Source: Prosthecobacter debontii
GTDB lineage: Bacteria; Verrucomicrobiota; Verrucomicrobiia; Verrucomicrobiales; Verrucomicrobiaceae
Direction of reading: 5' to 3'
Assembly (NCBI RefSeq): GCF_900167535.1
Contig: NZ_FUYE01000012.1
Location: 26,991 to 90,990 of the forward strand
Length of the DNA: 64,000 bases
Under the pieces are notes generated by a model. The model was given only the letters and a program-made list of their open reading frames with translations. It had not been told where the DNA came from and did not search any database. Below are positions 56,861 through 64,000 of the stretch, piece after piece; position 1 is the first letter of the stretch, and every line of letters begins with the position of its first letter. The position numbers and the translations under genes are program-made.

Positions 56861-57733
56861 TTACCTGGCCAGGGAGGATGCGGCGAGTTGATGACCAATG
56901 GGCTTATCCTTGGTAATCAGTCCCTGGATGGCACCCTGGAGGTCGGACAAAGCATTGTGTGTCACTTCCACGCGGGTATCCCACAGGGCGGCGATGCGGA
57001 ATTTTCCCTCCAGCCCGACGACGCGGAAACGCAGGGGAGAGGTTTTCCGCTGTGGGCGGATGCAGCCCAGCGGATCACGAATAGCGGTGAGGCTGTCCTG
57101 AGAGCGGCGGTCATCACGCCCGCCGATGGTGTCTGAGCAATCCCTCCGCGCGGACTCGGCGCTGCTGTATTCCTGGCCTAACAATGCAAAGCGGGCATGA
57201 GCGGATGCGAGGAGAGTCTGACAACGCTGCTCATAGTCGGCAAAGGACTGAGGAGGCTGGGGTGCTAAGGTGTCAGAGGCGGGTCGCCAGATGAAACTGC
57301 CTGCCCCGCGTGTGGTCCGCAGCCCCAGAGCCCCCATGAGCAGCCAGGCCTCCAGGGTGGCGTCAAGCTGCTGCTGCTGACGAGACTCGAGACCGCCCAG
57401 TCGCGGTAGGACATGCAGGGTGAAGCGGGTGCCGGGTAGATAACACATCTTCGGGCTGGCCTCATTGCCACGGCCATGCTTGTGCGGCAGGGTGTCCCGC
57501 CGATCCGTCCGGCCAGTCACTCCAGAGACACGCAGCACGACCTTGCTAGCGATGGGATCTCCGGTGACGCCGCCAAAAATCGCTTTTTCATCAGCATAGG
57601 TATAACCAAGAGTGCGGAACCAGGCGTGAAGCTGTCCACGGATGGAGGGTGGGCGGACCTCCGGTAGATCCTCATACATGCCCTTGCTAAACAGCGGGGT
57701 GATGAACTCCAGCTCATAGGAAACAGGTGACAT
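56861..57733 (-). CDS. cmr1: type III-B CRISPR protein Cmr1
   Basis: A 290-residue Cas7-like RAMP protein. The family start is visible: YELEFITPLFSKGM, then EVRPPSIRGQLHAWFRTLGY (about 26-45) with the conserved Arg-Gly-x-L-x-W-x-x-Arg, and the glycine-rich TTRGAGSFIW loop. Cmr1 caps the backbone and contacts the 3' side of crRNA and target. ATG 57733 is 20 bases after the cmr6 stop; a TTG at 57757 would overlap. A seven-base hairpin without T run (56842-56858) follows the stop. Being last after cmr6 is an uncommon but known order. Confidence 0.85.
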   Translation of the reverse strand: MSPVSYELEFITPLFSKGMYEDLPEVRPPSIRGQLHAWFRTLGYTYADEKAIFGGVTGDPIASKVVLRVSGVTGRTDRRDTLPHKHGRGNEASPKMCYLPGTRFTLHVLPRLGGLESRQQQQLDATLEAWLLMGALGLRTTRGAGSFIWRPASDTLAPQPPQSFADYEQRCQTLLASAHARFALLGQEYSSAESARRDCSDTIGGRDDRRSQDSLTAIRDPLGCIRPQRKTSPLRFRVVGLEGKFRIAALWDTRVEVTHNALSDLQGAIQGLITKDKPIGHQLAASSLAR

Positions 57734-57753
57734 AAGATCCAGGATGGGGTGAA

Positions 57754-59181
57754 TCAAGGCAGGGCCGGGGCACCCAGTTGGCTGCGGACTTCCTCGATGA
57801 TTTTGGCGATTTCGGGTTTGTTCTTCTTCCAGGTCTTCCAGCGCTCACGCTTCTCCTTGTTCTGGATGAGCAGACGGAGAAATGCCCGCTGCTGGATCTC
57901 GGTCTTCTCGGCCAGCGTTTTGGCAAAGAGGGCAAAGGCCTCCGTGTTCAGCCGCAGGAGGGCATCCATCTCACGCTCCTCTGGAGACATGGCCGTGAGC
58001 CGCTCTGCCTCAGCCTGAGCGCGTGCGGTGTTCGCGGCAATCTCCGCCGCCTGTTTGGCGGTAGCATCTGCGTCTGCTTGGGCAGCAGCCTTCACCGCTT
58101 GGAGGGCAGCGTCATCCAGGGAAAACCAGCCATACCCAGCGGAGGTCTTGGCCCCGAGCCCGCGCACGGTCAGGGCGGTGCGCAGCCAGGTCACGGCCTG
58201 GGCCAGCAGTGCGGCATCGTCGTCCATGCCATTGAGCACCAGGGAAAAGGCGAAATGTGCTCCCGCCTCGACCACGGGAAAGGGATTGGGGCGCGGGGCT
58301 TCTTTGGCCAGTCCAGCCAGATCGCCAGGTGCAATTTTCTCGCGCTTGTCCCCACCGTAATAAGCCGGAGTGTGGACATTGGTCAGATCCACCACGATCT
58401 GGGGCGTGTCTGTGGGCCAAGCTGGGAGAAAGGAGATAGCGCCTTTCAAATCGACAGGTTGGGTGAGATCCAGATAAGCATGCAGATCCCCAGCCGGTTT
58501 TTCCTTTTTGCCACCGCCAGCTTTACGGGGAGGGGTAAAGTCAGCTTCGGTGGCACCAAAGATCTTCAAAACGAGGCGGAAGAGGCGCGCACGATCCTCG
58601 CCTTTAGCCTGGCGCAATTCCTCCAGGGCCGCATGCCGACAGGCCCCTTTGACGGCGGCCCCCGGGATGTAGGGCAGGCCTAGGAGGCGGTCGAGACAGA
58701 TGTTGGCATTCTGGATCAGACCGTCTGCTAGATTGATGGCTAGGCGGCCTTCTAGCTTGCCGATCAGGAAGGCTCCACGGTCTGACTGTCCGTTCTGGAA
58801 CAGGGTGAGAAACCGCCGGGTGTGCCGGGCACGCAGTTCGGCGATGTCCTTTCCAGGCGCGGAGATCTGGCTGAGCTGCTCGGCAATCTTAGCCTGGGCG
58901 AGTTTACGTTCGCGGTTGTCGGGTTCGATGTTCCTTCCCTCCGCGTCGCGTCGGAGCTTGATGACCTCCGCCCGCAGCACCGCGCCACCATTGTCTGCCA
59001 GTCGCATGAAGCTCCAGCGGGAGGCGTCATCCCATTTCACCGTGCGGCCTCGTTCATCCTCTTCGACGGGCCAGCTTTTGTGAAAGATGAATTTGTCCAG
59101 CAGCAGGGACCGGTTTTCCACCTTGTCTGCAAAGGGGCCGATCAAGGCGGTGACATCGGGAGCGAGGGCGATGCGAGGCAT
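57754..59181 (-). CDS. cmr6: type III-B CRISPR protein Cmr6 with C-terminal helical extension
   Basis: A 475-residue Cas7-like protein. The core (about 1-353) has GKLEGRLAINLADGLIQNANICLDRLLGLPYIPGAAVKGACRHAA, carrying the conserved G-x-P-x-I-P-G-x-x-x-K-G loop, and ends GLGAKTSAGYGWF (341-353). Beyond it are about 122 extra residues rich in Ala, Glu, Gln and Lys that look like long helices. Typical Cmr6 has about 250-350 residues. Cmr6 binds at the end of the backbone near Cmr1. It starts 10 bases after cmr5. Confidence 0.88.
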   Translation of the reverse strand: MPRIALAPDVTALIGPFADKVENRSLLLDKFIFHKSWPVEEDERGRTVKWDDASRWSFMRLADNGGAVLRAEVIKLRRDAEGRNIEPDNRERKLAQAKIAEQLSQISAPGKDIAELRARHTRRFLTLFQNGQSDRGAFLIGKLEGRLAINLADGLIQNANICLDRLLGLPYIPGAAVKGACRHAALEELRQAKGEDRARLFRLVLKIFGATEADFTPPRKAGGGKKEKPAGDLHAYLDLTQPVDLKGAISFLPAWPTDTPQIVVDLTNVHTPAYYGGDKREKIAPGDLAGLAKEAPRPNPFPVVEAGAHFAFSLVLNGMDDDAALLAQAVTWLRTALTVRGLGAKTSAGYGWFSLDDAALQAVKAAAQADADATAKQAAEIAANTARAQAEAERLTAMSPEEREMDALLRLNTEAFALFAKTLAEKTEIQQRAFLRLLIQNKEKRERWKTWKKNKPEIAKIIEEVRSQLGAPALP

Positions 59182-59190
59182 AAACGGGGA

Positions 59191-59580
59191 TCAGTCTTGT
59201 TCGGTTAGACTTCCGGGTTTTTTGACAAACCGGCGGGCAAAACCCAGCCAGGCCATGGACTCAGCCGTGGCCAGCTTCAGGCTCTCGCTGGTGGCCTCAG
59301 GTCCTGTGAGCCAGGTCAGCATGGCTTGACGGGTCGTTGCCTTTGAGGGCAGAATCCCGATCTGCTTGTCTGCCAGATGTTCTGCGATGGCATCAAAGGC
59401 GAGCTGCCAGCCTTCCTTCTCGGTGTAGGAGTAGGCGGCGGTGGCCAGCAGTCCGTGATTGAGAATCAGGGAGGGCAGTTTCTTGATGACCTCACCGCCC
59501 TGGGGGCCGCGAATTTTCTCTCCGTGCTTCTCGGCAAAAATCAGGGCATTGCGTGCGCGGATCTGTTCTTGATTGTGCAT
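59191..59580 (-). CDS. cmr5: type III-B CRISPR small subunit Cmr5 (Cas11)
   Basis: A 129-residue all-helical protein. RARNALIFAEKHGEKI (about 8-23) and LILNHGLLATAAYSYTEKEGW (about 37-57) match the helices of Cmr5, and LATAESMAWLGFARRFVKK is the conserved C-terminal helix. It lines the target-RNA groove in the complex. Size is normal for the family. It starts 25 bases after the cmr4 stop. Confidence 0.9.
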   Translation of the reverse strand: MHNQEQIRARNALIFAEKHGEKIRGPQGGEVIKKLPSLILNHGLLATAAYSYTEKEGWQLAFDAIAEHLADKQIGILPSKATTRQAMLTWLTGPEATSESLKLATAESMAWLGFARRFVKKPGSLTEQD

Positions 59581-59604
59581 ATGAGACTCCTCGAAGTGGA
59601 TTGG

Positions 59605-60471
59605 TTAGGCCAGTTTCACCGTGCAAAAACCGAGGCCAGTGGTGCCTTTGCCCCCAAACTGGATGAGCTGCTCTTGGCGCAGTTGGTCGAAGACCGGATT
59701 GCCGTTTTTGATCTGGCGCACTTCGGTGAGTGCCGAGACAAAGAGGGCTTCGCTGGGCACGGTTTCTTCATTGAAAAGACCACCATCTGCCGCCGTGCCT
59801 GTTTCGTCATTGATCCGCACATGCTGGCTGACCTGGCAGGCATTTTCCGCATAGTGGCTGAAGTCGCCATCGGAGAGCAGCACGAAGCGGCCGCGCGCGC
59901 CCTGGAGGACGGCATCATCCAGCAGGGAGGACAGATGCGTCTCCCACTCCGCTGGAAACGCCCCATCCACGGCAAAGCGGTATTCCTCCAAAACGACGCC
60001 TTTTTCACTGCCGCGCGTGATGACCAGCTTTTCCCCGGCCAGACATTGATTGTCGGCTGGCTCAGCGGGCAGAGTAAGGGTCAGTTTGGCATCCCGCTTC
60101 AGGCGGCTCAGCGAGAGCACGGAGGTCGCCAAGGCAAAGGAACCCTTGGCCGAACGCACTGGGAAAAGGATGAGCTGGGCCTCCCCAAAGGAGATCTTGC
60201 CCGCTTCAAACTTAGGCTTCTTATCACCGCCATTACTTGGTTCCTTTTTGTCCTCTTCATCGCCTCTGCCAAACAGTTCGATCACGGAGGCCTTGGTTTC
60301 AGGGTTGCGATCAAAGTGATCACGCAAAACCCCTTTGATCGAGCTGCCGGGAATGATGGGATGACGTGTATGCCGCTCCCGCTGGATGGGCTGGTCGATG
60401 GCCCCCATGCTATCGCCAGAGCCGACGTGAAGCGGGGTGCGGGTGAAGAGGTAAAGTGGATGCTGGGTCAT
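59605..60471 (-). CDS. cmr4: type III-B CRISPR backbone protein Cmr4 (Cas7)
   Basis: A 288-residue Cas7 backbone subunit. LYLFTRTPLHVGSGDSMGAID ends at Asp26, the position of the acidic residue that cuts target RNA in studied Cmr4 proteins, and IQRERHTRHPIIPGSSIKGVLR carries the conserved P-G-S-S-I-K-G-x-x-R loop. RNA cleavage is therefore predicted intact. It lies between cmr3 (34 bases) and cmr5. Confidence 0.92.
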   Translation of the reverse strand: MTQHPLYLFTRTPLHVGSGDSMGAIDQPIQRERHTRHPIIPGSSIKGVLRDHFDRNPETKASVIELFGRGDEEDKKEPSNGGDKKPKFEAGKISFGEAQLILFPVRSAKGSFALATSVLSLSRLKRDAKLTLTLPAEPADNQCLAGEKLVITRGSEKGVVLEEYRFAVDGAFPAEWETHLSSLLDDAVLQGARGRFVLLSDGDFSHYAENACQVSQHVRINDETGTAADGGLFNEETVPSEALFVSALTEVRQIKNGNPVFDQLRQEQLIQFGGKGTTGLGFCTVKLA

Positions 60472-60505
60472 GGTGCGCGGGATTACAGAATTAAGTCAAA
60501 GTTAG

Positions 60506-61924
60506 TTAGGAATGGAAGGCCGCTTTTGTGAAATCCCAAGTTCCACAAACACCCAGCCCGTAGCCCTTCTCGCCCATCAGAGTGCTCCGGCGATTTTTGA
60601 GCTCGGTGCCTGCGCTGGCCCCATGCCAGTTCAGAACATCGGCCAGGGCCGTGGCGGCTTCGGGGGACTCGGCTTCAAAGTAGTAAACGGAGCCGGCAGG
60701 AGCCGCCAGATGGGTGGACTTGGCCCCTCCATGGGCACGGGCGGCGGCTTCATGAGGGAGGGCATAGCCCGTGATGGTGAGAGGCTTGTCCACCATGGCT
60801 GCTACAAGCCTGGCCGGGATGGCCGCAGCATTTTCGTCTGTGGCATAACCCTTGCCTTCATAGTTTAGCCTGCGTCGGCGCGCCCGTTCTTCCGCCGTGA
60901 CGATCTGGAGCAGCACTTTGCCGTTTTTGCCATCAATCCAGTTAGGCAGCCAGCCCCCTGGATGGGACCTGCGCTCGGTGCCATGGTTGGAGCGTCCCGG
61001 TTCGATCTCTGGCCAGATGGCGGGAGTCAGCAGGACCCATTTGACCAGCCAGCGCTTTTGGGAATCCCGTGGAGTGATGGCGGAGGCAAAGTCGGTGCGT
61101 TGACCTCGCGGCAATGGCAGCACCGCGCCTTGGGTGGCATGCAGGGTGGCGGTGCAGACGCGCTGCTGCCCACCTGCGATGATCTCCATGCCATGGCCAT
61201 TCAACAGGGCGCGTATGAGATCATGGCCATGCTTCTCGTCATAGAAGTCTTTGTCCTGTGCCTCCGCCAGTGTGCCCAGACACCAGTCACGACGCAGCCG
61301 CAGGTAGCTGGCCGAGTAAATGCGCTCGCCATCCTGGGTGCCCGTTTCGGCATCCATACCGATCCCGACCGTGTATTCGGCCTTGGCAAAGGCCTCGTCT
61401 TTTTTGAAATCCACCTCCGGATCGAGTTTATCCGCATCCCGCCCCACCTGCGGAGAGGCGATGTAGTGCTCGAAGGCTTGGCGGCTGAACCAGCACTCGG
61501 GTTGGACCTTGTCAGCCTCCCGGGTATTGGCTACCGGGTAACACAGTGGCTGAGGCAGGCTGGATAGCGTGGTGTCAAACGGATGTAGCGGCAGGAAAGT
61601 GGTTTGGATGCTGGCTGGTAGCCCGGCATCGAGAGGCCGTGGAAAATACCAGGTCTGGGTGCCCTCTGCTGTGCAGACGGGAAAAGGTCCGGCATTGACC
61701 AAGGAACCGAATTTGCGCTCCCTCCTGCCTGGAGAATCCGCCACGCTGCCATGTCGGTGCTGATGAACGCCATCGAACTCCGCCCGATGCAGGGCCGCAT
61801 GCAAGGCGTGGCTGATGATATGCGGCAGTGGCCAAGCTGCGGCATGGCCGGAGAGCGAGTTGGTCATCGGACGGCCATCGCGAAAAAAAAGAACGTCAGT
61901 CGGGGCAAGGAGAAGGGTATTCAT
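60506..61924 (-). CDS. cmr3: type III-B CRISPR protein Cmr3 (Cas5-like)
   Basis: A 472-residue RAMP protein. Start MNTLLLAPTDVLFFRDGRPM is the Cmr3 pattern (L-x-P-x-D-x-L-x-F-R-D), and glycine-rich GMEIIAGGQQR and GYALPHEAAAR regions follow. Cmr3 binds the crRNA 5' handle and Cmr2. Its ATG is 5 bases after the cmr2 stop, so expression is tight. Slightly longer than usual. Confidence 0.88.
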   Translation of the reverse strand: MNTLLLAPTDVLFFRDGRPMTNSLSGHAAAWPLPHIISHALHAALHRAEFDGVHQHRHGSVADSPGRRERKFGSLVNAGPFPVCTAEGTQTWYFPRPLDAGLPASIQTTFLPLHPFDTTLSSLPQPLCYPVANTREADKVQPECWFSRQAFEHYIASPQVGRDADKLDPEVDFKKDEAFAKAEYTVGIGMDAETGTQDGERIYSASYLRLRRDWCLGTLAEAQDKDFYDEKHGHDLIRALLNGHGMEIIAGGQQRVCTATLHATQGAVLPLPRGQRTDFASAITPRDSQKRWLVKWVLLTPAIWPEIEPGRSNHGTERRSHPGGWLPNWIDGKNGKVLLQIVTAEERARRRRLNYEGKGYATDENAAAIPARLVAAMVDKPLTITGYALPHEAAARAHGGAKSTHLAAPAGSVYYFEAESPEAATALADVLNWHGASAGTELKNRRSTLMGEKGYGLGVCGTWDFTKAAFHS

Positions 61925-61929
61925 GATGC

Positions 61930-63648
61930 CTAATCTTGTGGGGTCAGAGAGGCGGATGGGGCGCGGTTCCGACGCGTGAACACCACGGTCTTGCAGAGGC
62001 CGATGACGTCGCGGAGGCAGGTTTGCGGGTCGTCACCGATCTTTTGGAGATAGCGTGTCAAATCAGTCGCGAGCGGCAGGGCTGTCTTGCCTGGGTTTTG
62101 GCGATCCAGGACATGAGCGAACTCCAGTGAAATGATGGAGTGAGCCTTAAAATGCGGATCATTGGGATAACGGCCCGTGTGGGAATCCACGGTCTGATAA
62201 GGCTCCAACAACTCGGACACTCGATGTGGGAAGCGGCCGCTGAGGTGCCCCTGAGACATCGCGGCTGAAATGTCTTCGTGCAGTTCCAAGCCACCGCTGT
62301 CCCACTTGGCTCCCCAAGTCTCTCCCTCGCCGCTGCGTTTCATCAATGTGACGGAGAAAGCGGAACGGCCGTTGTTTTTGGCTTTTTTCTCGGCGGCCTG
62401 AGCTGCCCGGATCAAGTCCTGCAACGGGGTTTTATAATGCGCGATGGCAATGCCGGCGGAGGCATCTGGCTGAATGGGACGCTTGTCTTGATCTCGTCCC
62501 TGAATCTCGGCTGTCGCTGCCCGGAAGGCCTCACGAATCGCCCTGCTACACGCCAGCGCTTCATCCGCCGGGACGAGGGCCACGACATCGTCACCGCCAG
62601 CGTAAATGAGAAAGCCAGCATGGTCCTTCTCCACAATGTCACGGACTTTGTTCGTCGCAAAATGACTGAGGCAGGTGCTGAATGCCCGGTGATGTCCCCG
62701 CAGATCTGCCTCCTCCTCGAGGAACTCCCCGCTCATCCATTTGCCCATGGAGTCGCCATCGAAGGCAATGGCGGCGAGGTATTTTTCACTTGTTGTTAGG
62801 CTGACATCTTCATCGTCACTGGTTTGTTTGCCGCGTGAAGCGATGGCGAGGGTGCTGCGGATTTTGAACTTTTGGATAGGCTCTGCAAAGGCCTCTTTTT
62901 TCGACAGATAAGCTTGGTGCCAAACCCTCTTGATAAGGTTCACTGCGCCGAGATGGTCGTTGGGGTGTTTGAAAAACCTTTGATACCTTTCAGACACGGA
63001 GTCGTGCCAGTCTGGGCCGCCCACGACTGCCTCCTCCCGGCCACTGAGGCTGTCTTTCTCACAGTCGGTCGTCTGCCAGCCGCCTGAGTTCCAGGCCCGA
63101 AAATCCCGGGTTTGCCTGACCGCATCGAGCTGTCGGCTGTTGAGCCGGTAGTCACGGGGATAGGCCGGGAGGTCATCGCCTGTGACGGGTGTGGCCTGCC
63201 ATGTGATGGACAGGTGACGATCCACCTGGGAATCAAAGCGCTCTTTGACACGGTCACGTAAACCCAAAGAACGGCCTTCATCCCACACGGCGGTAGCGAT
63301 GTTCTTCCACTCCCTGGTGATGGCGTCGGCTGTCTCCTTCGCGATTTGTCTGGCATCCCCTTCTCTGAGGAGGGCGACAAAGATGTTCGGAAGGCTCGGC
63401 GTCAGGAGGGTTTTCAGATCTTTTGCCCGGAAGAGTTCATTCAAAAGCGGCTGATGTTCCGGGTTGGGGAAGATGAACTCGGCTCCTCTTTGCTTTCGCA
63501 GATGGCGGATTCCCGTGGCCGCGAGCCAACTCAACAGGAAGCTACCACTCCAGAGATCACGTGTGTTACGTGCCTGAGCGATGAAGTCCTGAACAGGCCC
63601 GATCTGGAAACGCAAAAGGTGAGGAAGCGATTGTTCAGTCGATGACAT
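61930..63648 (-). CDS. cmr2: type III-B CRISPR Cas10/Cmr2, HD domain absent
   Basis: A 572-residue Cas10. It begins LLRFQIGPVQDFIAQARNTRDLWSGSFLLSWL (about 11-42), the first palm-like domain of Cmr2, so the usual N-terminal HD nuclease domain is missing. FDGDSMG (296-302) and the cyclase motif GGDD (351-354) are present, predicting cyclic oligoadenylate synthesis on target RNA binding. No clear Cys pairs for the zinc ribbon were found, and it is shorter than typical Cmr2. First gene of the operon; a palindrome lies 40 bases upstream. Confidence 0.9.
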   Translation of the reverse strand: MSSTEQSLPHLLRFQIGPVQDFIAQARNTRDLWSGSFLLSWLAATGIRHLRKQRGAEFIFPNPEHQPLLNELFRAKDLKTLLTPSLPNIFVALLREGDARQIAKETADAITREWKNIATAVWDEGRSLGLRDRVKERFDSQVDRHLSITWQATPVTGDDLPAYPRDYRLNSRQLDAVRQTRDFRAWNSGGWQTTDCEKDSLSGREEAVVGGPDWHDSVSERYQRFFKHPNDHLGAVNLIKRVWHQAYLSKKEAFAEPIQKFKIRSTLAIASRGKQTSDDEDVSLTTSEKYLAAIAFDGDSMGKWMSGEFLEEEADLRGHHRAFSTCLSHFATNKVRDIVEKDHAGFLIYAGGDDVVALVPADEALACSRAIREAFRAATAEIQGRDQDKRPIQPDASAGIAIAHYKTPLQDLIRAAQAAEKKAKNNGRSAFSVTLMKRSGEGETWGAKWDSGGLELHEDISAAMSQGHLSGRFPHRVSELLEPYQTVDSHTGRYPNDPHFKAHSIISLEFAHVLDRQNPGKTALPLATDLTRYLQKIGDDPQTCLRDVIGLCKTVVFTRRNRAPSASLTPQD

Positions 63649-64000
63649 GCGTCAGGATAGATTAAAAGGTGCTCAGAAATCGCAAAGGGATATCCACAGA
63701 TATCCGCTTGGAAACTATCAACAACATCCTCAAGAAATGATCATAAGTATTCATTCCGTGCAATCTTTATGTTTTTCTTAGCCGTGCCAAATCCCCATGC
63801 CCCGGTCTGCATCATTAATCTATGGATGAGCGGACTCTCGTTCTTCGTGCGGTTGCGAGCGCCAAAGTCGCGTTGGCCTGCTTCGCGAGCACTCGATCCT
63901 TCTTATTCAAGCCATTGAGAGAGATTCTTTAAATAACCAGCCACTTTCGCGCTGGGCTTGGATGACCCTCTCGCAAAATGAACGGCCATCTCTGACGTTG
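63649..64000. other. end region without a supported gene
   Basis: About 350 bases upstream of cmr2. It contains an 18-base palindrome (63688-63705). From about 63830 to the window edge a frame on the plus strand stays open and reads coherently (RQSRVGLLREHSILLIQAIE, then SRWAWMTLSQNERPS), but without a start codon in the visible part; the opposite strand also has a short open frame ending at 63907. A real gene edge or a decayed one cannot be told apart. Confidence 0.3.
63688..63705. promoter_or_regulatory. palindromic operator-like site upstream of the cmr operon
   Basis: GGATATC-CACA-GATATCC is a perfect seven-base inverted repeat with a four-base centre, 40 bases ahead of the cmr2 ATG (63648). 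It lies where an operator overlapping the promoter would be expected. No regulator gene is adjacent, and a clear -10/-35 pair could not be fixed. Confidence 0.4.

Overview
The window looks like a chromosomal segment from a Verrucomicrobiota bacterium, probably a Verrucomicrobiaceae/Prosthecobacter-like, free-living, Gram-negative organism. The main reasons are a five-gene pilus cluster in the same order as Amuc_1102 to Amuc_1098 of Akkermansia muciniphila, a formylglycine-type sulfatase, a planctomycete-type cytochrome fragment, and very large secreted multidomain proteins. No tRNA, rRNA, integrase or transposase gene was recognised.

Layout. 1-5.3 kb: end of a cytochrome-like gene, a class III aminotransferase, a 3-hydroxyisobutyrate-dehydrogenase-family enzyme, two small exported proteins and a sulfatase. 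5.5-12.6 kb: pilus assembly cluster (Amuc_1102-like, PilM with a fused PilN-like tail, Amuc_1100-like, Amuc_1099-like, secretin), closed by a strong hairpin. 12.6-15.9 kb: coaE-rho-rnd, each start overlapping the previous stop. 15.9-25.7 kb, minus strand: a VOC protein, a lipoprotein, an NdpA-like nucleoid protein, then the unit gyrB, a two-gene nucleotidyltransferase module, gyrA, thiE and a LolA-like gene. 26-35 kb, minus strand: secreted hydrolase, a 279-bp palindromic element, an 1154-residue secreted protein, an ABC ATPase, a metallo-beta-lactamase-fold hydrolase, and an ammonium transporter behind an almost perfect sigma-54 promoter. 35.4-42.1 kb: TauE/SafE and MauE/DoxX-like membrane proteins, a flavin-fold protein, the ATP-grasp/alpha-E/transglutaminase operon and a beta-propeller protein. 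42.7-55 kb: a four-gene plus-strand operon of TPR protein, a 2953-residue secreted protein with two metallophosphoesterase domains, imelysin and di-haem oxidoreductase, probably a cell-envelope metal/phosphate acquisition system.

55-63.7 kb is a defence region on the minus strand: a complete type III-B CRISPR effector operon (cmr2/cas10-cmr3-cmr4-cmr5-cmr6-cmr1) followed, after a repeat-rich gap, by a membrane protein with two transmembrane helices and a CARF-like cytoplasmic domain. Cas10 lacks an HD nuclease domain but keeps GGDD, so the likely output is cyclic oligoadenylate signalling to the membrane CARF protein. No cas1, cas2, cas6 or soluble CARF nuclease is visible. Two related terminal-inverted-repeat elements bracket the CARF gene. 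This CRISPR/membrane-CARF pair is the best candidate for a poorly described system here; the giant phosphoesterase/imelysin operon and the nucleotidyltransferase module between gyrB and gyrA come next.
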